NCBI GenBank assembly: GCA_027483245.1
Contig: JAIXVB010000265.1
Span: 1 to 55,607, forward strand
Direction: 5' to 3'
DNA length: 55,607 bases
From: Verrucomicrobiaceae bacterium
GTDB taxonomy: Bacteria; Verrucomicrobiota; Verrucomicrobiia; Verrucomicrobiales; Verrucomicrobiaceae
Made by a program: the position numbers and the translations under genes. Below are positions 1 through 9,165 of the stretch, piece by piece (the first letter of the stretch is position 1; each line of letters starts with the position of its first letter). The notes beneath the pieces are model-generated. The model was not told where the DNA came from and ran no database searches. It saw nothing but the letters and a program-made list of their open reading frames with translations.

Positions 1-1055
1 GCATAGGCACCACCGCCTTGATCGACATAGACCACGGCCTCGGGGCCGGTCTGCATGACGGTGGACTTTGGCACGGTGAGCACTTCCGGCAGCTCCACCT
101 TCACGCTTCCTTCGGCATAAAGACGGTGCAGCAGCTCGCGACGGCCCTCGACCATCGGATTCGACAGTTCGACGCGCACCTGGGTGGAGCGGGTGGCTTC
201 ATCGAAGTTCGGATCAATGAAGGTGATCTCTCCCGTGAAGACTTTTCCCGGCACCGAGGGCGTGGAGACCTCCACCGTTTGCCCGAGCTTGATCCAGGGC
301 ATGTCTTGCTCATAGGCATTGAACAAAAACCACATGGTGCTGAAGTCGGCAATGGCAAAGAGCTTCTGGCCCATGGTCACATACTGTCCTTCAAAGACAT
401 CGTGCTCGACGACGGTGCCGGTGAGTGGCGCGAGGATTTCCGAGTTCAACGCATCCGCAGGTTTGGTGTCGAGTGCCACGATCTGTTTTTCGGTAAGGCC
501 GAGCTGCCGCAGGCGCAGCGCGGTGTTCTTTTTGAGATCACCCGTGAGCTGCCGATACTCGCGCTCGGCCTGGAGCAGCGTGGGGCTGTAAAGCAGAGCC
601 AGCGGCTCGCCCGCGACGACTTCAACGCCGTGATGATTGGCAAAGAGCTTGTCGATGCGGCCATCCACATACGCGCTGAGGATGCGATGGCGGCGCTGGT
701 CGTCGTTGATGATGCCGGAGACGGGTAGTGACTTGGTGAGCGGTTGAACTTTTGCCGACACGGTTTCGACATGCAGGACTTGGATTTGATTTTGCGTGAG
801 AGGCACGACATCGCCGCCACCTGCATCGAAGCCTTTGTCGCCTTCATAAACAGGGGTCAGCTCCATGCCGCAGATGGTGCAGCGGCCTGGTTTGTCGCTT
901 TTGACCCAGGGGTGCATGGCGCTCTGGTAGTAGAGCACTTTGCGCTCGCTGGTGGATGAAGCGGCGTTCATGGAAGCACCGCCAAAGTTGCCGCGCAGGA
1001 ACCAGCCAGCGGCGAGCGCGGCGATGATGAGAAAGAAGATGAGGAAGGTTTTCAT
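1..1055 (-). CDS. HME-RND efflux periplasmic adaptor (CusB/CzcB-like) with N-terminal heavy-metal-binding domain; C-terminus truncated by window edge
   Basis: Minus-strand frame from ATG at 1055 is open to the left edge (not in the ORF track because it runs off). Reads MKTFLIFFLIIAALAAGWFLRG...VLYYQSAMHPWVKSDKPGRCTICGMELTPVYEG..., a typical heavy-metal-binding domain plus MFP adaptor sequence. Confidence 0.9.
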   Translation of the reverse strand, partial: MKTFLIFFLIIAALAAGWFLRGNFGGASMNAASSTSERKVLYYQSAMHPWVKSDKPGRCTICGMELTPVYEGDKGFDAGGGDVVPLTQNQIQVLHVETVSAKVQPLTKSLPVSGIINDDQRRHRILSAYVDGRIDKLFANHHGVEVVAGEPLALLYSPTLLQAEREYRQLTGDLKKNTALRLRQLGLTEKQIVALDTKPADALNSEILAPLTGTVVEHDVFEGQYVTMGQKLFAIADFSTMWFLFNAYEQDMPWIKLGQTVEVSTPSVPGKVFTGEITFIDPNFDEATRSTQVRVELSNPMVEGRRELLHRLYAEGSVKVELPEVLTVPKSTVMQTGPEAVVYVDQGGGAY

Positions 1056-1059
1056 GGGA

Positions 1060-2328
1060 TCAGGGACGTGAGGATTGTGCGAAGCCGCCAGTGAGCGCGG
1101 TGAGGTTTTGCAGGGCGACCTGCCAGGTGGCGAGCGCCCGCTGATGCTCCATGTGCGCCTCCAGCAGGGCGCGGCGGGCATCGAGCACTTCGAGCAGCGT
1201 GGCCTTGGACGATACCCAGGCGTTTTGCAGCGACTCGACCGTCTTCTCTGACTTCGGCACGACCTCCGTGACGTAGGCGTTCACGAGCTGCTGGTTGTTC
1301 CGTGCTTCGGTCATGAAAGCAGAGAGCTGGGTGTAGAGCGTGCGCTGTTGCGCGGCCAGATCACCCTGCGCGGCCTCGTGCAGCTTGTCGGCACGGGCGA
1401 TGTCGGCTTGGTAGGCTTTGCGATTGAACCACGGCAGCGTCATTTTGAAGTTCAGCATCGCCATCGTGTCCTGAAGGGTGCCTTGGGAGTAGGTGTTGAC
1501 CTGGAGGCCCACGGAGAAGGCGGGCTTGCGCTTCTCACGCGCCGCCACGGTTTCCGCCTGCGCGGCTTCGATCTGATGACGCAGCGAGGCGAGCGCGGGA
1601 TTGTCCCGCTCCAGCCGCACTTTCAGCGCCGTGGCGCTGGCGTGATCCTGAGCCTGCGCGGGAAGTGACAAAGACTGCCACGGGGCATCCGCAGCACGGC
1701 CCAGCAAGAGATTCAGTGTGGTGGCGAACTGGCCGCGCTGACGCCGCGCACTGGCGAGCACTTGCTGCTTCACCGCGAGTTCGCTTTCCAGCCGCAGTGT
1801 TTCCGTGGCGCTGGCATCGGGGTTCTTCGCGCGTTCTGCCGCTGTCTTCACGATGGTTTCCAGCCAGGCCACGTTCTCTGCCTGAAGACGGATCACCTCA
1901 TCCGAGAGCGCGAGTTCCAGAGCTGCCTGAGCCACCATGAGGCCCAGCTCATTCGCGGTCTGCTTCTGCATGGCGGCTTGGGCGAGTTGTTCGGCAGTCG
2001 CGCGGCTTTTCTCCGCACGATACAGCCCGCGACGCGGCAGCATTTGATCCACGCCCACCGCGATGTCCCCCTGGCCCTGGCGGTTCATGTTGCTGGCAAA
2101 CAGGGTGCCCAGCCCGAGCTGCGGGTCTTCCCACAGACGGATGGAGCTGATGGCGGACGTAGCCGCCTGTGTGCGAGCAGCGGCGGCCTGCACGGAGGGA
2201 TGCGTAGTGGCAGCCTCCTTGGCGAGCCGCTGCATGAGCGCCGGAGTGGCGGGAGTGCTGTCGGCGGCCTGGGCCGCGAGTGCTGCCAGGGACAGCGCCA
2301 GGGCAGAAAGTGATGATGTGGTCTTCAT
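1060..2328 (-). CDS. TolC/CzcC-family outer-membrane efflux protein
   Basis: Signal peptide MKTTSSLSALALSLAALAAQA, long coiled-coil OEP pattern, directly upstream of the adaptor. Start chosen at the signal peptide Met inside ORF 1060..2388. Confidence 0.85.
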   Translation of the reverse strand: MKTTSSLSALALSLAALAAQAADSTPATPALMQRLAKEAATTHPSVQAAAARTQAATSAISSIRLWEDPQLGLGTLFASNMNRQGQGDIAVGVDQMLPRRGLYRAEKSRATAEQLAQAAMQKQTANELGLMVAQAALELALSDEVIRLQAENVAWLETIVKTAAERAKNPDASATETLRLESELAVKQQVLASARRQRGQFATTLNLLLGRAADAPWQSLSLPAQAQDHASATALKVRLERDNPALASLRHQIEAAQAETVAAREKRKPAFSVGLQVNTYSQGTLQDTMAMLNFKMTLPWFNRKAYQADIARADKLHEAAQGDLAAQQRTLYTQLSAFMTEARNNQQLVNAYVTEVVPKSEKTVESLQNAWVSSKATLLEVLDARRALLEAHMEHQRALATWQVALQNLTALTGGFAQSSRP

Positions 2329-2412
2329 GGTATCCTCATTGATAAAATGCTTCGTTTCGGGTCCGTGCCTCGCGGGATGCGGGCACAATGCGACTGGGAA
2401 AACGAGCTTTCG

Positions 2413-2781
2413 TCAGATGAGGAGGGCGCAGTGCAGCGCCAGAACAGGCGGGCGGTGCGGCAGGAAGGCATCGGGTGCCAGAGGCCGTGCCGCCTTCTGC
2501 AAAACGAGCGGCGCGAATGTCTGCGTGAAGACATTCACCAGCACTGGCATGAACTTGACCGGCTGACCCTGCGAAGCGGGGGCTGCGGGCGCAGGCTTTG
2601 CGGGCTTCTGCATCGGAGCCATGCCACATTCACAAACCGGGCCTGAACAGCAGCCGAGTGTGCAAGGGGCAGCTTTTGCTACTTTGCTCTGCACGCATGA
2701 AGGGCGGGAGACAGACGCACCCGCCACCTGCACCATCAGGAAGATGGCGGCGAGGATGAGTCTGCTCCAGCGGTGTTTCAT
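2413..2781 (-). CDS. Small secreted Cys-rich protein upstream of RND module
   Basis: MKHRWSRLILAAIFLMVQVAGASVSRPSCVQSKVAKAAPCTLGCCSGPVCECGM... signal peptide plus Cys cluster. Confidence 0.65.
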   Translation of the reverse strand: MKHRWSRLILAAIFLMVQVAGASVSRPSCVQSKVAKAAPCTLGCCSGPVCECGMAPMQKPAKPAPAAPASQGQPVKFMPVLVNVFTQTFAPLVLQKAARPLAPDAFLPHRPPVLALHCALLI

Positions 2782-2847
2782 GTTCGTGCGGATGATGAGG
2801 TTCGGGTGCTTGATTTGCAACGGTCAGTTTGCGGCGTTGCCTGAGAC

Positions 2848-3105
2848 TTACTTCTTCTCCGCTGCCTTCACTAGGGCGGTGAACTTGGCAGCCTCGGCGT
2901 TGAACTTCTTGATGCAGGACTTGCAGCAGAGATACACGTCGGTGCCGTCGTGGGTGACTTTGACAGCCTTGCCCATGGTGCCGAGATCCTCATCGGAGAC
3001 GACGCACTTTTTGAGCGGATAGGTGGCGGGGACACCAGCATCAGCGGCGGAGACGATGCCCGCGCCGAGGAGCAGGCTGGAGAGGAGTGTGAGGATCAGT
3101 TTCAT
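2848..3105 (-). CDS. Small secreted protein with CxxC motif (TRASH/YHS-like, putative metal binding)
   Basis: MKLILTLLSSLLLGAGIVSAADAGVPATYPLKKCVVSDEDLGTMGKAVKVTHDGTDVYLCCKSCIKKF...; signal peptide and CCKSC. Confidence 0.7.
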   Translation of the reverse strand: MKLILTLLSSLLLGAGIVSAADAGVPATYPLKKCVVSDEDLGTMGKAVKVTHDGTDVYLCCKSCIKKFNAEAAKFTALVKAAEKK

Positions 3106-3200
3106 GGGTGTAGTGTTCTATGGGTTTGGATTGGATGATCGCCGGAGAATGGCGGACAGCAGGTGCAACGCCACCCCTCGGCAAACCCCTCCGTGTTTTT

Positions 3201-3776
3201 TCATTTTTCTGCGAGGCTTGCTGCCAGCGCTGCTTTCAAGGCCTGACGTGCCCGATACACACGCACCTCGACCGCCTTGGCAGAGCAGTTCAAAGTGGTG
3301 GCGATCTCGGCATGGCTCATCTGCTCGACGGTGAAAAGCAACAGCGCCTCGCGCAGCTCGGTGGGCAGGGCGGCGATGGCCTGGTTCACGAGCGCGGTCT
3401 TCTCTTGCAGTTCCGCAGCGGCATCGGGCGTGGGCTGTAGATCGGCAGGTTCATGGATCATCACGCCTTCTTCATCCATGAGCGGCACGGTGGGATGCCT
3501 GCCTTTCCAGCGGGCATGACTGCGGGCGAGATTCGCGGCGATGTGAAACAGATATGTCGAAAAGGCCGCCGTAGGCCGGTAGCTGTGACGACTGGTGTAA
3601 ATGCGCACGAAGGTCTCCTGCGTGAGATCCATCGCTGTCGCGTGATCGCCCACCATGCGTAGCAGGAAGGCGGCGACACGCTCGCGCCAGCGGGACATGA
3701 GCGTGTTCAAGGCAAGGTCTTCGCCGGAAGCGAGCCGCTGCATGAGCAAGATGTCGTCGTCAGATGAGGCGGTCAT
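3201..3776 (-). CDS. ECF-type RNA polymerase sigma factor (CnrH-like position)
   Basis: MDLTQETFVRIYTSRHSYRPTAAFSTYLFHIAANLARSH (region 2) and LPTELREALLLFTVEQMSHAEIATTLNCSAKAVEVRVYRARQALK (region 4). Confidence 0.92.
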   Translation of the reverse strand: MTASSDDDILLMQRLASGEDLALNTLMSRWRERVAAFLLRMVGDHATAMDLTQETFVRIYTSRHSYRPTAAFSTYLFHIAANLARSHARWKGRHPTVPLMDEEGVMIHEPADLQPTPDAAAELQEKTALVNQAIAALPTELREALLLFTVEQMSHAEIATTLNCSAKAVEVRVYRARQALKAALAASLAEK

Positions 3777-3790
3777 GCACGCGGGTTCGG

Positions 3791-4273
3791 TTAGTGACTG
3801 CCTGATCCATGCTCTGCATTCGCGCCGATGATCTGCGGCAGCATGGCATCGAGGTATTGCCGCGCCTGATCGGGTGACATGACACTGGCGGTTTCATGCA
3901 GGTGTATGAGCATGGCTTTGTGGCATTCCGCCGCCACGGTGGCCTGCTCCTGGAGCGCGGCCTCCATTTCAGGCGTGGCGATGCTGCCTGCCTGCGCGAG
4001 TGCTTGCACCTTCTTCCGCGATGCCGCCATTTTCATGCACAGCTCCTCACAGATGGGCCGATAAGCGAGGTGCTTTTCCCGCACCTTGGCAAACTGCTCG
4101 TCCGTGAGCTTGAACTCATGGTGCAGCCACTCCAGCTCCGGCAGCATGGAGCCGCCATCATGCGCGACGGCGGAGCCATCACTAATGTCGCAGCAGCACT
4201 GCTGCCGCGTGACGATGAAGCCACCGACGCCGACCAGCAGCGCGGTGAGGAAGATCAAGAGGCCGCGTTTCAT
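3791..4273 (-). CDS. Periplasmic heavy-metal sensor (CnrX-like)
   Basis: MKRGLLIFLTALLVGVGGFIV...LTDEQFAKVREKHLAYRPICEELCMKMAASRKKVQAL...AECHKAMLIHLHETASVMSPDQARQYLDAMLP: CnrX/heavy-metal-resistance family pattern. Start ATG at 4273 overlaps the upstream stop. Confidence 0.85.
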   Translation of the reverse strand: MKRGLLIFLTALLVGVGGFIVTRQQCCCDISDGSAVAHDGGSMLPELEWLHHEFKLTDEQFAKVREKHLAYRPICEELCMKMAASRKKVQALAQAGSIATPEMEAALQEQATVAAECHKAMLIHLHETASVMSPDQARQYLDAMLPQIIGANAEHGSGSH

Positions 4274-4590
4274 GGCTGCGTGGTGGTGTGGACCGCATCG
4301 AGCGGATTGATGGAGGCGAAATACGCTGTGCGCATGGCCTCGCCGCGATCCGGCGCGGTCAGACTGCCCAGGCTGATGCCAGCGGTGAGCATGACGGCCA
4401 CGGTGGCGACCGCAGGCAGCGGACGGGCGAGCCAAAGGAAAAGCATCTGGCTCCAGCGCTGCCACTGGCCTGCCCAGGACTGCTGCCCGGCCACGGCGAT
4501 CTGCGCCCACACCTCCCGCTGAAAGGAGGCTGGAAACTCCGGCTTGGGCTGCGTCTGGCGGATCAGGGAATCAAGTTCGTCGTCATTCAT
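4270..4590 (-). CDS. Putative membrane anti-sigma factor (CnrY-like position)
   Basis: MNDDELDSLIRQTQPKPEFPASFQREVWAQIAV... cytosolic N-terminus then TM helix (PLPAVATVAVMLTAGISLGSL); ATGA overlap with sensor gene. Confidence 0.75.
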   Translation of the reverse strand: MNDDELDSLIRQTQPKPEFPASFQREVWAQIAVAGQQSWAGQWQRWSQMLFLWLARPLPAVATVAVMLTAGISLGSLTAPDRGEAMRTAYFASINPLDAVHTTTQP

Positions 4591-4675
4591 GGTGGTGAAA
4601 GGTGGCGGATGATGGCTTCACACACAACCCGCCAGGTCATCCGATGCCTGGCGGGCTGGCAGGGTGGTTGGTCCC

Positions 4676-4963
4676 TTAGTTGGCGCACTGCTGGCGTTCG
4701 GCGGCGGTGCAGTTCTTCCCGGCGTGTGGCGAGGCGCAGCCGGTGTTGCATACGATGCTCTTGCTCCCCACGATGCCGTTCTTGATGCCGTTGGAGGTGT
4801 AGCGCGTTTTGGTTTCGCAGCAGGACTTGAACGCAGTCTTGGCGGGTGCGCTGGCTTTGGCGGTGAAGCCCGGAGGCAGTCCTTTCCAAGGGTTGGCGCT
4901 TGCACTGGTGGAACTGAAGCCGACGAGGATCGTGACGGCGAGGAGGGCGAGTTTCGTTTTCAT
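4676..4963 (-). CDS. Small secreted Cys-rich protein
   Basis: MKTKLALLAVTILVGFSSTSASANPWKG...FKSCCETKTRYTSNG...VCNTGCASPHAGKNCTAAERQQCAN. Confidence 0.65.
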   Translation of the reverse strand: MKTKLALLAVTILVGFSSTSASANPWKGLPPGFTAKASAPAKTAFKSCCETKTRYTSNGIKNGIVGSKSIVCNTGCASPHAGKNCTAAERQQCAN

Positions 4964-5156
4964 GGTTGGATTTGGTTTGGTTTGGTTGGACGCGGTGTTG
5001 TGCGTTCATCCAGTGCAACTCCACCGGCATGAAAAGCCCTCTGCTTTTTTGCAAATTTATGACGCGGTTGAATAGCTGAGCGTGCGGCTCGTCGAAACTC
5101 GCGCTGCCTGCACTCATCGACGCGGGCGGATTTTGAACTCATTAAAACTACAAGCC

Positions 5157-5393
5157 ATGAAGTCATTCACGAAACTCTCGCGCACTGCCACCGTCACGGG
5201 TGCCGTGCTTGCGGTGGCGCTGGTCGCTACCATCGCCATGCCTGCACAAGCCGCCTATGTGGCGGAGAAAACTGTCTCCACGGCACGCACCGCAGTCATG
5301 CACCTCCACCAGCGTTTCTGCGGGAACCATCATCATCACCACGGGCACCGGTGGTGCGGTCATGGTGAGGACTACTGGTGTCCTGGGCACTGA
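5157..5393 (+). CDS. Small secreted His-rich protein
   Basis: MKSFTKLSRTATVTGAVLAVALVATIAMPAQAAYVAEK...FCGNHHHHHGHRWCGHGEDYWCPGH; signal peptide and His/Cys tail. Confidence 0.6.
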   Translation: MKSFTKLSRTATVTGAVLAVALVATIAMPAQAAYVAEKTVSTARTAVMHLHQRFCGNHHHHHGHRWCGHGEDYWCPGH

Positions 5394-5400
5394 GATCGCG

Positions 5401-5787
5401 TCAGTGCTTGCCTTCGCTTTTCTCCATCGCCTTCATGAAATGAACACCGTCCTCGGGGGACATCAGGCGGCTGATTTCCTCGTGATGACGGTGCTTTTCG
5501 TCACGAGTGCGGGAGGGCTTGATGCTGAAGGGGCTGCCGTTGCCGTGGAAGTCGATTTCGATCTGCTGGATGAGTTCTGCCTTCTCGTCGTCGATGTGAT
5601 AAATGTGCTTCCACTTCTGAACAGTCTTTGAAATGGAGGCAGTCTGGTCGTGAATGGAGCGGCGATGCAAGAAGAAGGCTGGAAGACCAAAAAATAGGAG
5701 TGCAAAGCCAATAAAAAACACCTTCTCACGCAGCTTTAGCGTGGCGGGTGGCGTCACAGCTTTCTTTTTGTAGGAGAGCTTGCTCAT
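5401..5787 (-). CDS. Membrane-anchored small protein, possibly metal-sensor-like
   Basis: MSKLSYKKKAVTPPATLKLREKVFFIGFALLFFGLPAFFLHRR...RDEKHRHHEEISRLMSPEDGVHFMKAMEKSEGKH; one TM segment and a C-terminal MSPEDG motif resembling MSPDQA of the CnrX-like protein. Confidence 0.6.
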   Translation of the reverse strand: MSKLSYKKKAVTPPATLKLREKVFFIGFALLFFGLPAFFLHRRSIHDQTASISKTVQKWKHIYHIDDEKAELIQQIEIDFHGNGSPFSIKPSRTRDEKHRHHEEISRLMSPEDGVHFMKAMEKSEGKH

Positions 5788-5791
5788 CGGC

Positions 5792-7762
5792 TTACTGCTT
5801 GGTGGTTTGTGCAGCGCCAAGAAGCCGGAGTGCGTTCATTATGACCAGCAACGTCGCGCCGGTATCCGCCAGGATAGCAAGCCACAGACTGGTGTGGCCG
5901 GTGAAGGCGAGGATGAGAAAGATGGCTTTCACAACGAGTGCGAAGGTGACATTGAACTGAATGATGCGCAGGGTACGGCGGCCCAGTGCAATGGCTTCAG
6001 CCACGCGGGTAAGGTCGTCTTTCATAAGGGCCATGTCAGCAGTCTCGATGGCGGTGTCGCTACCGATGGCTCCCATGGCGATGCCGACGCTTGCAAGGGC
6101 CAGCGCGGGAGCGTCATTCACTCCGTCGCCAATCATGCCGACATAGTGATGCTCTGTCATGAGGCGGCGTATGTGCTCGATCTTTTGCTCAGGCATGAGA
6201 TCGCCATAGGCTTCGTCAATGCCTGCAAGACGTGCGATGGCATCGACGGTGCGCTGATTGTCGCCGCTGAGCATGACAACTTTTTCGATGCCCGCGTTAT
6301 GTAGCAGGGTGAGGGCATTGGCGGCTTCTGGCCGGATGGTGTCACCTATGCTGAGAATGCCCAGCACTTTGCCATTACAGCCTTCATGCGGCGCGTGGCC
6401 GAGGATGGCCAGGGACTGGCCTTTGATTTCGATCTCAGTTAGGCGGGCCTCGATCTCCGGACCGCATAGCCCCAGTTCATGCGCCATTTTGTGATTGCCT
6501 ATGAAGTGCGGGTGACCGTCAATAACGGCGGTGGCTCCTCGACCCGTAACGGATTTATACTGAGAAGACTCGATCCAAGTGATACCCTTGGCCTGTGCAG
6601 CAGCGACGACAGCTTTCGCCAGAGGGTGCTCGGAATGCACATCAATGGCAGCGGCACGACGCAGGACATCTTCCTCTGCTATATCGCCAATGGGAATGAC
6701 GCTGGTGATCTGGGGGCGGCCTTGCGTGATGGTACCGGTCTTGTCCACGGCGAGAGCACGCAACTTGCCCACGGCCTCCAGATAAGCACCGCCTTTGATG
6801 AGCACGCCACGTCGTGCGAGCGCGGTGAGGCCGGATACAATTGAAACAGGTGTGGCGATGACGAGAGCGCAGGGACAGGCGATGACGAGCAGTACGAGTG
6901 CGCGGTAAGTCCACTCTGACCACGCGCCACCCATGAACAATGGCGGCAGCAGAGCCACTAACAAGGCCACCATAAAAGTCGCGGGTGTATAGATGGCAGC
7001 AAACTTGTCCACAAAGCGCTGCGTGGGTGCCTTTTGCTCTTCGGCTTCCTCCACGAGCTTTATGATGCGAGCGAGAGTGCTGTCGCTTGCCGCTTTGGTG
7101 ACACGCACAGTGAGCGAGCCTTCGCCGTTGATGGTGCCCGCAAACACGGGATCACCGGGCTTCTTTTCCACTGGCACGGACTCGCCAGTGATGGGTGCTT
7201 GATTCACGGCAGACTCACCGGCGATGACCTCGCCATCCAAAGGAACACTGCTGCCGCTGCGCACGCTGATCTCCGCTCCCACGACGACTTCTGCCACGGG
7301 CATTTCTTTGGTAACACCATCGGCTCCGCGCACGAGCGTGGTCTGCGGCGTGAGTTTCAGCAAGGAGGCGATGGCACGTCGCGCACGACCCACACTCCAG
7401 GATTCAAGCAATTCAGACAGAGCAAAGAGGAAGACCACAGCCGCTCCTTCAGCGCCTTCGCCCACGAGCCACGCTCCCGTGACGGCTACTGTCATTAGGA
7501 CGTTCATGTCGAGGCGTGCCTTTTTAAGCGCCTTGAAGGCGGCAGGAAAAACTAGCAGACCTCCCGCCAGTGTGGCGAGGGCAAAGCAGGCTGTGTGTAG
7601 CTGAACCGGGCCGAGTTTCAGCCATTGCAGCAGCATCCCGCTGCCAAGTAGCGCACCGGAGATGATGACGAGCGCATTGCGCGGCAGCGGTGTTTCATCG
7701 TGCCCGTGCTCGCAGGAGCCACAGGATTTGGATTCGGAGGTGGGGTGGTCTTGTGTTTTCAT
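5792..7762 (-). CDS. Heavy-metal-translocating P1B-type ATPase (Zn/Cd/Pb CadA/ZntA type)
   Basis: CPCALVIATPVSIVSGL, DKTGTITQG, SEHPLAKAV, MIGDGVNDAPALALASVGIAMG; His/Cys-rich N-terminus. Confidence 0.95.
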   Translation of the reverse strand: MKTQDHPTSESKSCGSCEHGHDETPLPRNALVIISGALLGSGMLLQWLKLGPVQLHTACFALATLAGGLLVFPAAFKALKKARLDMNVLMTVAVTGAWLVGEGAEGAAVVFLFALSELLESWSVGRARRAIASLLKLTPQTTLVRGADGVTKEMPVAEVVVGAEISVRSGSSVPLDGEVIAGESAVNQAPITGESVPVEKKPGDPVFAGTINGEGSLTVRVTKAASDSTLARIIKLVEEAEEQKAPTQRFVDKFAAIYTPATFMVALLVALLPPLFMGGAWSEWTYRALVLLVIACPCALVIATPVSIVSGLTALARRGVLIKGGAYLEAVGKLRALAVDKTGTITQGRPQITSVIPIGDIAEEDVLRRAAAIDVHSEHPLAKAVVAAAQAKGITWIESSQYKSVTGRGATAVIDGHPHFIGNHKMAHELGLCGPEIEARLTEIEIKGQSLAILGHAPHEGCNGKVLGILSIGDTIRPEAANALTLLHNAGIEKVVMLSGDNQRTVDAIARLAGIDEAYGDLMPEQKIEHIRRLMTEHHYVGMIGDGVNDAPALALASVGIAMGAIGSDTAIETADMALMKDDLTRVAEAIALGRRTLRIIQFNVTFALVVKAIFLILAFTGHTSLWLAILADTGATLLVIMNALRLLGAAQTTKQ

Positions 7763-7765
7763 AAA

Positions 7766-8089
7766 TCAAGTTCTTGGTGCGAGCATGATGACGCCCGCTC
7801 CTAGCAGGCATAGAAAGGTGCCAGTGAAATCAAAGCGGTCAGGAACAATGCCCTCAACCCTCCAAAGCCAGAGCAAGGATGCGGCGATGTAAACACCACC
7901 ATAAGCCGCGTAAATGCGCCCGGCACCTTCTGCGTGATGCAGTGTCAGCAGCCAAGCAAAAAGCGCGAGGGTCACTGCGCCCAACAGTAGCCACAAAGGA
8001 TGCCGTCCCTGGCGCAAAACAGCATAGGTGGCGAAACAACCGCTGATTTCGGCAAGGGCTGTGATGAAGAAGAGAATGAAAGTTTTCAT
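7766..8089 (-). CDS. ynfA: YnfA (UPF0060) family membrane protein
   Basis: [70 protein letters not shown]: classic UPF0060 sequence. Confidence 0.92.
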   Translation of the reverse strand: MKTFILFFITALAEISGCFATYAVLRQGRHPLWLLLGAVTLALFAWLLTLHHAEGAGRIYAAYGGVYIAASLLWLWRVEGIVPDRFDFTGTFLCLLGAGVIMLAPRT

Positions 8090-8185
8090 GAGAGGAATGG
8101 ATCAAATGAATAACCGCGACGGCAACCCGTCCGACTTACATGCCGCCCTTTGGCGGTAACGACTCAAACCCAAAACCAACGCATT

Positions 8186-8515
8186 ATGAGAAAGGTCATC
8201 ACTCTGCTGGCGATCACTGCCAGCTTCGCCATCTTCACTCCCGCCGCAGTGCAGGCAGGAGACCGCCATCATTCCAGCCGTTCCAGTCATGGTAGCGGTC
8301 ATAGTTCCGGCCACAATGGAGGCCACTCCAGCCACCACAAATCGGGACACAGATCTAACCACGGGAGTGGCGGCAGTCACGGCTACGACTTTCGTCATGG
8401 TTCCAGTCACGGCAGGCACAACTCCTCTCATCGCTCCAGCCACTACCGCGATAACAGAGGCCATATCAGCCTGCCTGGATTTCACTTCGATTTTGGCGGC
8501 CGTAGCCGTCACTAA
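8186..8515 (+). CDS. Secreted His/Ser/Gly-rich low-complexity protein
   Basis: MRKVITLLAITASFAIFTPAAVQAGDRHHSSRSSHGSGHSSGHNGGHSSHHKSGHRS...; signal peptide and plus-strand terminator downstream. Confidence 0.7.
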   Translation: MRKVITLLAITASFAIFTPAAVQAGDRHHSSRSSHGSGHSSGHNGGHSSHHKSGHRSNHGSGGSHGYDFRHGSSHGRHNSSHRSSHYRDNRGHISLPGFHFDFGGRSRH

Positions 8516-8547
8516 CGAGGAGTGAATATAATCGAAGGATTTCACCA

Positions 8548-8581
8548 ATCCCGCCAGAATATGCAAGAGTTCTGGCGGGAT
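8548..8581 (+). terminator. Intrinsic terminator after His-rich gene
   Basis: ATCCCGCCAGAA-TATGCAAGAG-TTCTGGCGGGAT followed by TTTTG; 12-bp perfect stem. Confidence 0.85.
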
Positions 8582-8616
8582 TTTTGTGCTCGAAGTGAAA
8601 GGATGTTTCATGAGCA

Positions 8617-9165
8617 TCAATCCGTTCCACCCATGAGTTTTTTGATGCTCGGCACACTGTAGGCTTCACCGGCGAGTTTGCCGTCCACAAAGGCCCGCAC
8701 GCCCCAGGCGTGATAGCGCACACCGGTAGCCTCAATGACCTTTGAGAGTGGTCGCTTGCCGCTGCCGGAGCGAACCGAATGGCGAGGAGTGAAGGTGAAG
8801 TTGACGAGCTTGGTCTTTGCGTCGGCCTCTTTGCTTTGCACAAGTTCCACGGTCTCAGTGCCGCCGTCATGTTTAACCACCTTGTTCGAGTCGAGGTTGT
8901 CGCCAAAGAACGCCCAGTCGAGCCGAACGGCGGCAGGCTTTTCGAGATGAAAGGCGGTAACCGAGATTTCAAGCCAGCGGCTTTGCACCTCCTGCGGATT
9001 GTTGCCTTTGGGGTCGTTGTGCTCGCTCTTGGCGGCAACCTGGAGCTTGATGCTGTTATCAGCGAGCGCTGATCCAGTGGTGGTGAGCAAAAGGCAGATT
9101 ATCTGCGCGGAAATCCGGCGGAATGAAATCCGGCGGCTTCGGGTAGAGGTGGTTCGGGTATTCAT
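8617..9165 (-). CDS. Hypothetical secreted protein
   Basis: 182-aa ORF with hydrophobic N-terminus (ISAQIICLLLTTTGSALA); ATGA overlap with upstream gene. Confidence 0.6.
   Translation of the reverse strand: MNTRTTSTRSRRISFRRISAQIICLLLTTTGSALADNSIKLQVAAKSEHNDPKGNNPQEVQSRWLEISVTAFHLEKPAAVRLDWAFFGDNLDSNKVVKHDGGTETVELVQSKEADAKTKLVNFTFTPRHSVRSGSGKRPLSKVIEATGVRYHAWGVRAFVDGKLAGEAYSVPSIKKLMGGTD

Noticed and set aside
18-728. 236-aa plus-strand ORF
   Set aside because: Antisense to the adaptor frame (1..1055 minus), which has a recognisable heavy-metal-binding domain.
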